The notes under the pieces: generated by a model
What the model was told of the DNA's origin: nothing
Databases searched by the model: none
The model's input: the letters and a program-made list of their open reading frames with translations, nothing else
Shown here: positions 1-7,099 of the stretch, piece after piece
Numbering within the stretch: the stretch's first letter is position 1
Layout: every line of letters starts with the position of its first letter
NCBI GenBank assembly: GCA_005877185.1
Contig: VBPQ01000054.1
Span: forward strand, 1-10,847
From: Nitrososphaerota archaeon
GTDB lineage: Archaea > Thermoproteota > Nitrososphaeria > Nitrososphaerales > Gagatemarchaeaceae
Direction: 5' to 3'
DNA length: 10,847 nt
Translations under genes and position numbers: made by a program

Positions 1-1
1 G

Positions 2-235
2 ATTCTTCTGATAGAGGGAGCGGGCATATGGCTGATCGGCGGCGCCCTCGGTCTCAGCGGGCAGCCAAGCATGAAAGCCCTCGCGAGAATCTTTCGAGTG
101 AAAGATACGCTCCCGGCGGAATCGAAGAGGTCGTCAGAAACAGGAAACAGAAACGATGGGGCGGTTGCTCTCTATATGATAACAGGGGCTCTTCTTTTTC
201 TGGAAAGCGCTCTTCTCAGTGCTTCCTTTGCATAA
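2..235 (+). CDS. C-terminal end of an unidentified membrane protein (partial)
   Basis: The frame starting at base 2 is open for 77 codons to the TAA at 233-235 and begins upstream of the window. Two hydrophobic segments are visible: residues 1-20 of the fragment (beginning ILLIEGAGIWLIGG) and residues 53-77 (containing ALYMITGALLFLESALL). A polar, charged loop with several Arg, Lys, Ser and Glu residues joins them. The protein ends right after the second hydrophobic segment (SASFA). Third codon positions are not strongly GC-biased, but the hydrophobic-polar-hydrophobic pattern looks real. The stop lies 17 bp from the stop of the convergent binding-protein gene. I do not recognise the family. 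An ATG at fragment residue 24 could start a shorter protein, but that would lose the first membrane segment. Confidence 0.6.
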   Translation: MLLIEGAGIWLIGGALGLSGQPSMKALARIFRVKDTLPAESKRSSETGNRNDGAVALYMITGALLFLESALLSASFA

Positions 236-238
236 AAA
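234..238 (-). terminator. Possible oligo-T terminator after the binding-protein gene
   Basis: On the minus strand, a run of five T lies about 15 nt after the TAG stop of the binding-protein gene and overlaps the stop of the convergent upstream gene. Archaeal RNA polymerases can terminate at short U-runs without a hairpin, so this is a candidate end for the importer transcript. The run is short and I see no stem. Confidence 0.25.
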
Positions 239-252
239 GGTGGTTGGGTCTC

Positions 253-2988
253 CTACATACTGCGCTTTCTCATCGAAAGCACGATTGCCAAGAGACCGAG
301 TACTACTGCGACAGCTAAGGCTGCGTATGATATGTTGGTAAGGTTTCCTATCTGCGAGCTCTGCGAGTTGAGCGAATTCTGCAATGCGGTCACGTCGGAG
401 GCCTTTGCGGCGGTGCCCTGGAGTGTGTTGAGCGCGGTCTGTGTGTTCGACTGAAGTGTGTTGAGAGACGCCGTGAGCTGGTTCGCGGCACTCTGAAGTT
501 GTGAACCCTGCGCTGTTACGAGTGCATTGACCACGTCCGCGAGGGTCCCAACCGTCAGCGTCGTGACGGGACCAAATTGCGGGGTCGTCGCGTTGATCAA
601 GACAGCCCTCGGGGCCTTCGGGTTCACAGAGCCGCCGTAAGCGACGTCGAGCTGGGCCTGGATGATCGAGGCGTTGTTGTAGCCGCCCGTCTTCACGTAA
701 TCTGCCCCTATTCCTGTGAATAGGACGCGATATTCCAGACTGCCTGTCACGGGTGGCGAGTAGGAGATGGTGTACGCGGTTGAGCTTGGACTCGTCAGTA
801 CGAATGTGACAGGAGTCCAACTCGTACCCCCGTTGGAGCTCTGCTGGAGGATTACGGCGAATCCGCCGTGAATCTGAGCTATGATAGGGTCCGCCTTGAA
901 TGCGCCCGCTAGAGTGAGGGTGTTGCCCAACAGGAAGCTAGGGACCGTAATCGTCGCAGAGCCGATGATGATGGGTGGAATCGGCTGGAAGCTGAAGCTT
1001 CCTCCCACTGAGGAAGGAACTCCCGTCTGGTATCCTGCTGCTGTCAGGAAGGACTTGGCGAGTGTCGGGTTGTACGGGTCTGCTGTGATTCCGGTGTAGA
1101 TGTCGCCCGCATGTATGATTCCTGCCGTCGGGTAGAATTGAGTTATTCCTGGAGCGGCGAGTCCTAGGAGCAGGTTGTCCACGATGTACTGTCTGGGCAC
1201 GAGGTAGCTCAGAGCCTTCCTTACCATCCTGGCCGCGAAGTCAGCCTTCGTGGGGTTCTGCGTCCCGAGAGGCGTCCCTGTACCAGTTCCCCAGATCGGA
1301 GCCTGGTCGTTCAGGACCATCTCTTGCCACCCGTTCGCCGGGTCTTGGACCTTCGCCACGTAAGCGCCAAGAGCCGTCATCGAGTTGACGTCGTTGGCGT
1401 TGAAGTTGTAGTTGGAGTCAAGGTAGTTGAGCTGCCCGTTGGCTAACCCAGCTATAGCGGCCTGCTTCTCCTGAACGTGCACGACGTGGACGGTCTTGAC
1501 AGTGAACTCTCCGAGCGCCTGTAGGCCGGTGGCGTTCCAGTAGCCGTCGAACCTAGTGAGCGTGCCTGTCTGAGAGACAGCGTCATACCCTCTGTACATG
1601 TATGGGCCATCGCCTACGGGGCCGAAAACGTGCGCGTAGCTACCGTTTCCGCCGTAGGTCGCAGTGCTCCAAGTGACCGTCGTAGGCGTGTTGGTGAGTG
1701 CTCCCTGAGCGTTGAAGCCGCTGAGGAAAGAACTCGACCAGGTCTTGGCAGGTACCTTCTCGTAGATGTGCATGGGGAGTGGGCTTACCAGAGTGACGAG
1801 CGGGTCGGCGAATACGTATGCCACGGGCATCGTGAACGTGAACGTGTTCTTGTCTACGGCCGTCCAGAGGGATGTTTGCGTGAAACCGGATGGCTTGGTC
1901 GTGAAGTAGGTGCCGTTAACGACGTATCTCGAGGTTCCGTTGAGGAAGTTAAACTGGTCACCGATTCCGAGCTGCGTACTTATCGTCCCCAGTCCCACCC
2001 AGCCGACGTCTAGTCTCAGCTGTGACATAACGGTGAAGATATAATCGTCTGCCGTCACCGCGACCCCGTCCTGGAAGTTGTGAGGTTTCACAGTCTCGGT
2101 CCAGGTTAGGTGGTCAGAGGATGATGTGATGCTCGTAGCCAGCGCATTGAAGTAAACTCCAGCGCCCCTGGAATCGGCTTCCTCGGTCCCCGTGCCCGCC
2201 TGAATCGATCCATAGATGAGTCTGTCGTAGAATGAGTTCTGAGCTGCAGTCGGCAGCGAATTGACGGCGTCAAGGGGTCCTGTCGAGCCGACGTTTATCG
2301 CGGCGTCGGCGGGTGTCTTCCAGTGCGCCCAGTCGAGCCCCACTGTCGTGCTCGTTACTGCATTGGCTGTGCCCCATGGTTTGAAGCTTGGGCTATAAGC
2401 ATAGACGTTTACCGGATAAAAGGTGATAATCCCCGGCCTCTCCTGGGCCGCGATCTGTACCATTTTCTGAGCTATCACGAGGGCCTGTGTCTTATCGAAT
2501 GTCGAACCGTACTGGTCAGCGAGCTGGTTGAAGGTTGTGTTCTTCCAGAAGTAGTAGTTCGAGCCGGTTGGCGGAATGTCATTGGGACCTTCATTCTTAT
2601 AGAACATTACATTCTGCGTGCCGAAGTCCGGCAGGACGGTGCCTCCGCCGTTCCCCACGAACCCCGCATCCCAACCCCCCTGCGAGAAGGTCTTCGCCGG
2701 GCAGCCGTTGGAGCATCCCAGAAGGAAATCGAGAAGTTGTGTGAAGCTTACGAAGATGAGGTTAGTACTGATGCCAGCCGAACTGAAAGAGTTCTGGATG
2801 ATCGACGCAATCTGCCTTCTCGTCGGATTGTTTGTAGGCGCTTCGAGGGTCATCGAGAAGAGAGGCTGAGTCGCAGCCGCGGCTACCGGTATCGGGATTG
2901 AGGAGAAAACAAGCATGAATGTCAAAAGTCCGAGCGTTACGCCCTTAGCAGTATCTGAAAAGAAAGGAAAACGCATCTGTTTTCGCAC
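253..2988 (-). CDS. Circularly permuted family 5 solute-binding protein, membrane-anchored (peptide-type ABC importer receptor)
   Basis: A 911-residue extracytoplasmic receptor that should capture peptides or related solutes for the dppBCDF importer encoded just upstream. Residues 1-38 are a signal peptide (basic start, hydrophobic core, VAAAA). Residues 41-225 match the part that normally ends SBP_bac_5 proteins: strand LFSMTL, NPTRRQIASIIQNSF, AGI, WDAGF, and a helix around 166-183. Residues 230-655 match the normal N-terminal and central part: PLDAVNSL, YDRLIY, FQDGVAVTADDYIF (304-317), VGDGPYMY (458-465), FDGYW (480-484), MVRKALSY (588-595) and AKSFLTAAGY (644-653). The lobe order is therefore permuted. 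Residues 660-785 are beta-rich, 810-883 form a Gln/Asn/Leu coiled coil, and 886-907 are a membrane segment followed by RKRSM. About nine N-glycosylation sequons fit an exported archaeal protein. The ATG at 2988 may be replaced by Met5 at 2976, because the best TATA-like element is close. Substrate unknown. Confidence 0.93.
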   Translation of the reverse strand: MRKQMRFPFFSDTAKGVTLGLLTFMLVFSSIPIPVAAAATQPLFSMTLEAPTNNPTRRQIASIIQNSFSSAGISTNLIFVSFTQLLDFLLGCSNGCPAKTFSQGGWDAGFVGNGGGTVLPDFGTQNVMFYKNEGPNDIPPTGSNYYFWKNTTFNQLADQYGSTFDKTQALVIAQKMVQIAAQERPGIITFYPVNVYAYSPSFKPWGTANAVTSTTVGLDWAHWKTPADAAINVGSTGPLDAVNSLPTAAQNSFYDRLIYGSIQAGTGTEEADSRGAGVYFNALATSITSSSDHLTWTETVKPHNFQDGVAVTADDYIFTVMSQLRLDVGWVGLGTISTQLGIGDQFNFLNGTSRYVVNGTYFTTKPSGFTQTSLWTAVDKNTFTFTMPVAYVFADPLVTLVSPLPMHIYEKVPAKTWSSSFLSGFNAQGALTNTPTTVTWSTATYGGNGSYAHVFGPVGDGPYMYRGYDAVSQTGTLTRFDGYWNATGLQALGEFTVKTVHVVHVQEKQAAIAGLANGQLNYLDSNYNFNANDVNSMTALGAYVAKVQDPANGWQEMVLNDQAPIWGTGTGTPLGTQNPTKADFAARMVRKALSYLVPRQYIVDNLLLGLAAPGITQFYPTAGIIHAGDIYTGITADPYNPTLAKSFLTAAGYQTGVPSSVGGSFSFQPIPPIIIGSATITVPSFLLGNTLTLAGAFKADPIIAQIHGGFAVILQQSSNGGTSWTPVTFVLTSPSSTAYTISYSPPVTGSLEYRVLFTGIGADYVKTGGYNNASIIQAQLDVAYGGSVNPKAPRAVLINATTPQFGPVTTLTVGTLADVVNALVTAQGSQLQSAANQLTASLNTLQSNTQTALNTLQGTAAKASDVTALQNSLNSQSSQIGNLTNISYAALAVAVVLGLLAIVLSMRKRSM

Positions 2989-3120
2989 TTGCAGGCGCTC
3001 TGGCGTATTTAACTTTGTTTACCTGCAGAGACATCGCTCTCTTTTCACACGACTCGTTTAATTTTTGTGGAGGCGAAATCTAGTTCCGACCCTCCTCGAC
3101 CGCGGCTCTAGTTCACGGTT
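2989..3120. other. 132-bp gap between dppF and the binding-protein gene
   Basis: Besides the TATA-like element near 3010, this gap holds a second AT-rich stretch at 3057-3067 (AAAAATTAAAC on the minus strand), which could be an alternative promoter. An 8-base direct repeat, TCTAGTTC, occurs at 3079-3086 and 3107-3114. I see no T-run or strong hairpin after the dppF stop on the minus strand, so read-through from dppF is possible. No open frame of note is present. Confidence 0.4.
3006..3016 (-). promoter_or_regulatory. Candidate TATA element of the binding-protein gene
   Basis: Read on the minus strand, this 11-base stretch gives AAGTTAAATAC, an AT-rich island in GC-rich sequence. It is centred about 22-23 nt before the ATG at 2988 and about 34 nt before the second ATG at 2976. 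That would suit either a nearly leaderless transcript or a very short leader with the second ATG. It suggests the receptor gene has a promoter of its own besides any read-through from dppF. Confidence 0.4.
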
Positions 3121-4116
3121 TCACATCAGCTTCTCCGCGTGGTGACACGCCACGAGGTGGTCTGATTCGAGCTGCCGCAGAGGGGGCTCGGCCTGCTTGC
3201 AGATGTCAGTCGCGTACGGGCATCTTGGGTTGAATCTGCAACCGGGCGGTGGATTTATCGGACTCGGAACATCCCCGGCGAGCAAGATCTTGTTGACCTT
3301 TCTCTCCAGGTCCGGAACTGGGACAGCGGAAAGCAGGGCGACGGTGTACGGATTGAGAGGATGGTCGAAGATTCGGTCGACATCCGCGTACTCCATGATC
3401 TTCCCAAGGTACATCACGATAACGCGTTGGCTGATCTGTCTGACGGAGCTCAGGTCGTGTGAAATGTAGAGGAAGGAGATTGTCTCTCGCTGCTGTAGGC
3501 TCTGCAGGAGGGTAAGAATCTGAGCCCTCACCGAAACGTCCAGCGATGAGACGGGTTCGTCGGCGACGATGAACTTCGGCTCGGTCGCAAGCGCCCTCGC
3601 TATTGAAATTCTCTGTCTCTGCCCTCCGGAAAACTCGTGCGGATACCGCTCGGCGTGGTACTCCTCGAGTCCTACGAGTTTCAGGAGAGTGTAGACGCGT
3701 TCCTTCCATTCGCTCTTCGGCACGTGCCTGTGGATGATGAAGGCCTCGGAGATGATGTCGAATACTGTCATCCTAGGGTCGAGTGACCCGTAGGGGTTCT
3801 GGAAGACCATCTGCATACCGCGCCTCATCGCCTTCCTGTCTTCGTTCGAACCGTGTTCGAATGTCTCATGGACATCCTTTCCTTCGAAGAGAACTTGACC
3901 GGAATCTTTGGGTATCAGGTCAAGAATCGCTTTGCCCGCAGTCGTCTTTCCACAGCCGCTTTCTCCCACGAGTCCCATAGTTTCCCCCTTCGCGACATCG
4001 AAGCTAACTCCGTCTACCGCGTGAACGTCCCCGACCTTCTTCTTGATCAGGATCCCGCGCTCGTAGACGGGGAAGTACTTCACCAGGTCTTTGACCTCGA
4101 GGAGGGTGGCCGGCAT
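3121..4116 (-). CDS. dppF: Peptide ABC importer ATPase, DppF/OppF type
   Basis: A 331-residue cytoplasmic ATPase that pairs with DppD to power the importer. Walker A is GESGCGKT (51-58), the Q-loop Gln is 106 (VFQNPYGSLDP), the signature is FSGGQ (162-166), Walker B is FIVADEP (182-188) with the catalytic Glu at 187, and the switch His is 220 (YISHD). The C-terminal oligopeptide-transporter extension carries Cys293, 299, 306 and 324, spaced C-x5-C-x6-C-x17-C. This matches the iron-sulfur-binding motif known in this ATPase family. The frame stays open to an ATG at 4158, but I chose the ATG at 4114-4116. It shares one base with the dppD stop (TGATG), has a G-rich Shine-Dalgarno-like AGGGGG 8 nt upstream, and gives the normal family N-terminus (ATLLEVKDLVKYF). 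Confidence 0.93.
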   Translation of the reverse strand: MPATLLEVKDLVKYFPVYERGILIKKKVGDVHAVDGVSFDVAKGETMGLVGESGCGKTTAGKAILDLIPKDSGQVLFEGKDVHETFEHGSNEDRKAMRRGMQMVFQNPYGSLDPRMTVFDIISEAFIIHRHVPKSEWKERVYTLLKLVGLEEYHAERYPHEFSGGQRQRISIARALATEPKFIVADEPVSSLDVSVRAQILTLLQSLQQRETISFLYISHDLSSVRQISQRVIVMYLGKIMEYADVDRIFDHPLNPYTVALLSAVPVPDLERKVNKILLAGDVPSPINPPPGCRFNPRCPYATDICKQAEPPLRQLESDHLVACHHAEKLM

Positions 4117-5102
4117 CAGGACGACCCCCTCAATTCCAGCTCCTTCCAACGGTGACACGACACTTCCCTACCTCCACCGATTGCCTCTAGCGGTGGGATT
4201 TCGCTCACGCACCTGTCTATCATGTAGGCGCACCTCGGATGGAACCTGCATCCTGACGGCGGGGTTATCAGGTTCGGGATGTTGCCTCCTATGGGGACGA
4301 GAGGCCGTTTCCGGTCGACCCGAGGAACCGCCTGCAGAAGCGCCGCGGTGTAGGGGTGCCTCGGGGCCGCGAAGATCTCCGCCGTTCGTGCGACTTCAGC
4401 CACCCTTCCCGCGTAGAGGACGACAACCTCCTCTGCCATCTCCGCGATGATCCCCATGTCGTGGGTGATCAGAATTAGGGACATATCCAGCTCCCTCTGA
4501 AGGGCCCTGAGCAGTTCGAGGACCTGGGCCTGAATCGTGACATCGAGGTTGGTTGTGGGTTCGTCTGCGATGAGCAGGTCGGGCTCGGAAGCCAAGGCTC
4601 TCGCAATCGCGATTCTCTGCCTCATCCCGCCGCTCAGTTCGTGTGGGTAGGCTCTCATCCTGGTCTCTGGCTCAGCGATGCGGACCAGCCTGAGCAGGTC
4701 CACAACCTTCTCGCGAGCGGCCTCTTTGCTCATCTTCTCGTGAGTTGTGACCACTTCGGAGAGCTGGTTCCCCACGGTGAAGAGCGGGTCGAGGGAGGAG
4801 TTGGGGTCCTGGGAGACGTAGCCAATCCTCTTCCCCCTGAATCCGCGCATCTCGTTCTCGGTCTTCTCAAGGAGGTTCTCCCCCTCGAAGAGAATCTTCC
4901 CCGAGACAATTTTTCCGGGTCGAGGGACGACACCTAACACCGAGAGGGCGGTCACTGTCTTCCCCGAGCCAGACTCCCCGACCAATCCGAGCGGTTTCCC
5001 CTTGGTTAGCGAAAATGAGACGCCGTCCACCGCCCTGACGACACCGGCCTCGGTGAAGAAGTAGGTCTTCAGGTCATCGACTTGGAGCACCGTCTCCGGC
5101 AT
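4116..5102 (-). CDS. dppD: Peptide ABC importer ATPase, DppD/OppD type
   Basis: A 328-residue cytoplasmic ATPase, the second nucleotide-binding subunit of the importer. It begins with the usual LQVDDLKTYF and a VDGVSF strand. Walker A is GESGSGKT (42-49), the Q-loop Gln is 98 (YVSQDPNSSLDP), the signature is LSGGM (156-160, Met in place of the commoner Gln), Walker B is LLIADEP (176-182) with Glu181, and the switch His is 214 (ITHD). The C-terminal domain has Cys285, 291, 298 and 316, spaced C-x5-C-x6-C-x17-C, exactly as in the neighbouring DppF, so both ATPases probably carry an iron-sulfur cluster. The start lies 3 bp after the dppC stop. The DppD/DppF pair is typical of dipeptide/oligopeptide systems, but the true substrate could also be a sugar or another small solute. 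Confidence 0.94.
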   Translation of the reverse strand: MPETVLQVDDLKTYFFTEAGVVRAVDGVSFSLTKGKPLGLVGESGSGKTVTALSVLGVVPRPGKIVSGKILFEGENLLEKTENEMRGFRGKRIGYVSQDPNSSLDPLFTVGNQLSEVVTTHEKMSKEAAREKVVDLLRLVRIAEPETRMRAYPHELSGGMRQRIAIARALASEPDLLIADEPTTNLDVTIQAQVLELLRALQRELDMSLILITHDMGIIAEMAEEVVVLYAGRVAEVARTAEIFAAPRHPYTAALLQAVPRVDRKRPLVPIGGNIPNLITPPSGCRFHPRCAYMIDRCVSEIPPLEAIGGGREVSCHRWKELELRGSS

Positions 5103-5105
5103 CGG

Positions 5106-6011
5106 TTACTCCCTAAGTCTTGGATTCAGCGCATCAGAGAGACCGTCGCCCAACAGGTTGAATCCAAGGACGCAGATTACGACCGCGATTCCCGGGAAGA
5201 ACGCGACCCACCAGGACGAATCGATGTGGTCGAAACCCTCCTGAATTATCAGACCCCACGTGGAGGTCGTAGGGTCGCCGAAACCCAGGAAGCTGATAAC
5301 CACCTCGGTTATGATGTTCGCGGCGACGGCGAGACTCGAAAGAACTATGATGGGGGAGAGTAGGTTGGGCACGATATGCCGGAAGAGAGTCCTGGACCCG
5401 CTGGCACCGAGCGACTTCGCGGCCTGAACGAACTCCAGCTCCCTGATCCTGAGTATCTCCCCTCTCGCGATAAAGGCGAAGAGAGGCCACCCGAATATAC
5501 CCAGAGTGAGCACGATTAGAGAGAGGGCGAGTCCCTGTGCGACCAGGAAAAGAAATATCTTCGCGAAGAGCAAGATGATCACGAGGACAGGTAGGACGAA
5601 GAAAATCTGAGTGAGCCCTAGCAGCACCGCCCCGGAAACGCCGCTCCTATACCCGGCTGCCGCCCCGACCAAGAGACCGATCACTACCGAGATTAATGTC
5701 GCTCCGATCCCCACGTAGAGGTCGCCAGCACTACCGTGAATTATCTCGTTCCAGACGTCGATGCCAGAATTCTCCGTTCCCAACGGATGCGCCGAATCCA
5801 CGAATGGCGGGAGATTGGTGCATCCCTGGTACAGGCAGCCGAAGCTCCTCGCCGGGACCGGGTCGAGCAGAAGGCCGTATATGGCAAGGACGGCGAAGGA
5901 GGCGACTATCGCGAGTCCCGCCAGCCCAGCCTTGTTTTTCTTGAACCTCCTCCACGCGACCGCCCACTGGCCAGCAGACCTGCGTGTGTACTGCGTCTCT
6001 TTGGAGTTCAT
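5106..6011 (-). CDS. dppC: Peptide ABC importer permease, DppC/OppC type
   Basis: A 301-residue inner permease of the importer that should pair with DppB in the membrane. It has the OppC-type N-terminus with a basic stretch (RRFKKNKAGL, 21-30) leading into the first membrane segment (31-48). An external loop with two Cys (59 and 64) and the family motif HPLGTENSGIDV (75-86) follows, then five further hydrophobic segments at roughly 99-120, 126-149, 152-181, 217-243 and 266-289. The ATPase-coupling EAA loop is at about 194-216 (EFVQAAKSLGASGSR, then HIVPN). It ends in the usual ALNPRLRE. The frame stays open far upstream to 6488, but that part is a shadow of dppB. The ATG at 6009-6011 overlaps the dppB stop by 4 bp (ATGA), which implies coupled translation. 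Confidence 0.95.
   Translation of the reverse strand: MNSKETQYTRRSAGQWAVAWRRFKKNKAGLAGLAIVASFAVLAIYGLLLDPVPARSFGCLYQGCTNLPPFVDSAHPLGTENSGIDVWNEIIHGSAGDLYVGIGATLISVVIGLLVGAAAGYRSGVSGAVLLGLTQIFFVLPVLVIILLFAKIFLFLVAQGLALSLIVLTLGIFGWPLFAFIARGEILRIRELEFVQAAKSLGASGSRTLFRHIVPNLLSPIIVLSSLAVAANIITEVVISFLGFGDPTTSTWGLIIQEGFDHIDSSWWVAFFPGIAVVICVLGFNLLGDGLSDALNPRLRE
5109..5114 (-). promoter_or_regulatory. Shine-Dalgarno site of dppD
   Basis: On the minus strand AGGGAG lies within the last codons of dppC, 6 nt before the dppD ATG. It supports the ATG at 5102 and shows that genes inside the operon use Shine-Dalgarno-type initiation, while genes at the front of transcripts here look leaderless. Confidence 0.6.
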
Positions 6012-6976
6012 AGTCTCACTCTCGGGTCCATCAGCGCGTAGACGAGGTCGGTAACTATGTTGGCCGCCAGAACCATGGCTGAGATAATCATCGTGATTCC
6101 AAGGACCACAGGCAGGTCGAGTATGGTAGCAGAGAGAACGAACTCGTAGCCGAGGCCGGGCCAACCGAACGTCGTCTCGAGTGCCGGCGCCCCCCCCAGG
6201 AGGGTCCCGAAGGTGAGCCCGACGACGGTAACCACAGGGGTAACCGCGTTCTTGAGTGCGTGCTTGTAAGTCACCTTGAAGTCGCTGATGCCACTGGCCC
6301 TGGCGGCCAGGACGAAGTCCTGCCGGAGGGTCTCTAGCATGCTTGACCTGATCAGCCTCACAATCGCCGCCAAAGACACAAAGGTTAGCACGCTGAGTGG
6401 CATGATTATGTGAGCGAGCTGGTCGGTGTATATGTTGCCCCACCACCACGGCGGGTAGGGCGATATCGCACCGAACGAAGGCAGCCAACGGAGGTAGAGC
6501 GAGAATATCAGGATTGCATTTATGCCGAGCCAGAAGGTTGGCATTGATATGCCGAAAATTGCTGTCGTAGTCACCGCGATGTCGGACTTCGAATACTGGC
6601 GTTTTGCCGAGTAAATCCCGATCGGAATCCCTATGGCGAGAGCCAGCAAGACAGCCGGGATCTGGAGTTCTAGAGTACTACCTATCCAGGGCACCACCTT
6701 CCCCGCGACGCTTCCGGAGTACAGAGACTGCCCGAGGTTCCCACGAAGGAGGTCCGCGAGCCAGAGGAAGTAGCGAGTGTAGAGTGGCTCGTTTACGTGG
6801 AAGTAGTCCTGGATAGCTTTGAGCTGGGCCGGGTTCAGATTTCTTATCCCGAGTCGCACAATCTGCACGGGGTCCCCCGCGGCGTTTGTGACCAGGAAGG
6901 TGATTATCGAGACGGCGAGGAAGACGGGGATCGCGAACAGAATTCTTCTGATAATGTAGTTGAGTAGGCTCCCCAT
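6008..6976 (-). CDS. dppB: Peptide ABC importer permease, DppB/OppB type
   Basis: A 322-residue permease and the first gene of the importer operon. The N-terminus (GSLLNYIIRRILFAIPVFLAVS) is the standard DppB start, with membrane segment 1 at about 10-31. The external domain includes the family feature LGQSLYSGSV (81-90). Further membrane segments lie near 103-124, 136-161, 187-207, 247-268 and 289-315. The EAA coupling loop is at 219-245 (DFVLAARASGISDFK, then HALKNAV). It ends MDPRVRL, as usual for the family. The frame is open for 245 further codons upstream, but these lie opposite another gene and have no permease character, so I start at the ATG at 6974-6976. A TATA element is centred about 29 nt upstream, so the mRNA is probably leaderless or nearly so. 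Confidence 0.95.
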   Translation of the reverse strand: MGSLLNYIIRRILFAIPVFLAVSIITFLVTNAAGDPVQIVRLGIRNLNPAQLKAIQDYFHVNEPLYTRYFLWLADLLRGNLGQSLYSGSVAGKVVPWIGSTLELQIPAVLLALAIGIPIGIYSAKRQYSKSDIAVTTTAIFGISMPTFWLGINAILIFSLYLRWLPSFGAISPYPPWWWGNIYTDQLAHIIMPLSVLTFVSLAAIVRLIRSSMLETLRQDFVLAARASGISDFKVTYKHALKNAVTPVVTVVGLTFGTLLGGAPALETTFGWPGLGYEFVLSATILDLPVVLGITMIISAMVLAANIVTDLVYALMDPRVRL

Positions 6977-7000
6977 CCAAAACAAAAGGCCGTTCAGTGA

Positions 7001-7009
7001 TACATATGT
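7001..7009 (-). promoter_or_regulatory. TATA element of the dppBCDF operon
   Basis: On the minus strand this reads ACATATGTA. It is AT-rich and is centred about 29 nt before the dppB ATG, the same distance seen for other probable leaderless promoters in this window. The 8-base core at 7002-7009 is itself a palindrome (ACATATGT). Confidence 0.55.
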
Positions 7010-7010
7010 T

Positions 7011-7037
7011 TTGTTACCACAGCGAGCATGGTAACAA
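7011..7037. promoter_or_regulatory. Perfect 9-bp inverted repeat, probable operator of the importer operon
   Basis: TTGTTACCA at 7011-7019 and its exact reverse complement TGGTAACAA at 7029-7037 flank a 9-base spacer (CAGCGAGCA). Arm centres are 18 bp apart, close to two helical turns, which suits a dimeric regulator binding one face of the DNA. It starts immediately upstream of the dppB TATA element, where the BRE should lie, so binding could block or help TBP/TFB recruitment. No regulator gene is visible in the window. Confidence 0.55.
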
Positions 7038-7048
7038 TCCCAATTAGG

Positions 7049-7080
7049 TGATGAACTGAACCGCGGAAACTGGTTCATCA
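7049..7080. repeat. 8-bp inverted repeat between dppB and the divergent membrane-protein gene
   Basis: TGATGAAC at 7049-7056 and GTTCATCA at 7073-7080 are exact reverse complements with a 16-base spacer. It lies just before the Shine-Dalgarno region of the + strand gene starting at 7100. It may be a second operator or, if transcribed, a small hairpin in the leader of that gene. Its sequence is unrelated to the 7011-7037 repeat. Confidence 0.35.
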
Positions 7081-7099
7081 GTCGGGGGAGCGGAGAAGA

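Noticed and set aside
28..318. A 96-residue + strand frame starting with ATG at 28
   Set aside because: Its product is low-complexity, Arg/Ser-rich and overlaps the convergent binding-protein end. The frame starting at base 2 gives a coherent two-segment membrane protein instead.
134..820. A 228-residue open frame on the minus strand overlapping the end of the binding-protein gene
   Set aside because: It lies in another frame of the same strand inside the binding-protein gene, is rich in Arg/Gly/Pro/His with no motif, and is typical of shadow frames in GC-rich DNA.
966..1012. C-box-like ATGATGA with later CTGA on the + strand opposite the binding-protein gene
   Set aside because: No C' box is present, the spacing is wrong, and it lies antisense within a coding region, so chance is the simplest explanation.
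2323..2901. A 192-residue + strand frame opposite the binding-protein gene
   Set aside because: It is antisense to the conserved coding sequence of the binding protein, has an Arg-rich composition without motifs, and has no promoter.
4117..4158. A 14-residue longer DppF starting at 4158
   Set aside because: The extra residues lie inside dppD and do not look like the family. The ATG at 4116 overlaps the dppD stop and has a G-rich site upstream.
6012..6488. A 159-residue N-terminal extension of dppC
   Set aside because: It is the out-of-frame reading of the dppB 3' half. The ATG at 6011 gives the family N-terminus and an ATGA overlap.
7048..7080. C/D-box small RNA, because GTGATGA (7048-7054) matches the C box and CTGA occurs at 7056-7059
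   Set aside because: The CTGA is only one base after the C box, leaving no room for a guide, and no C' box or second D box is present.
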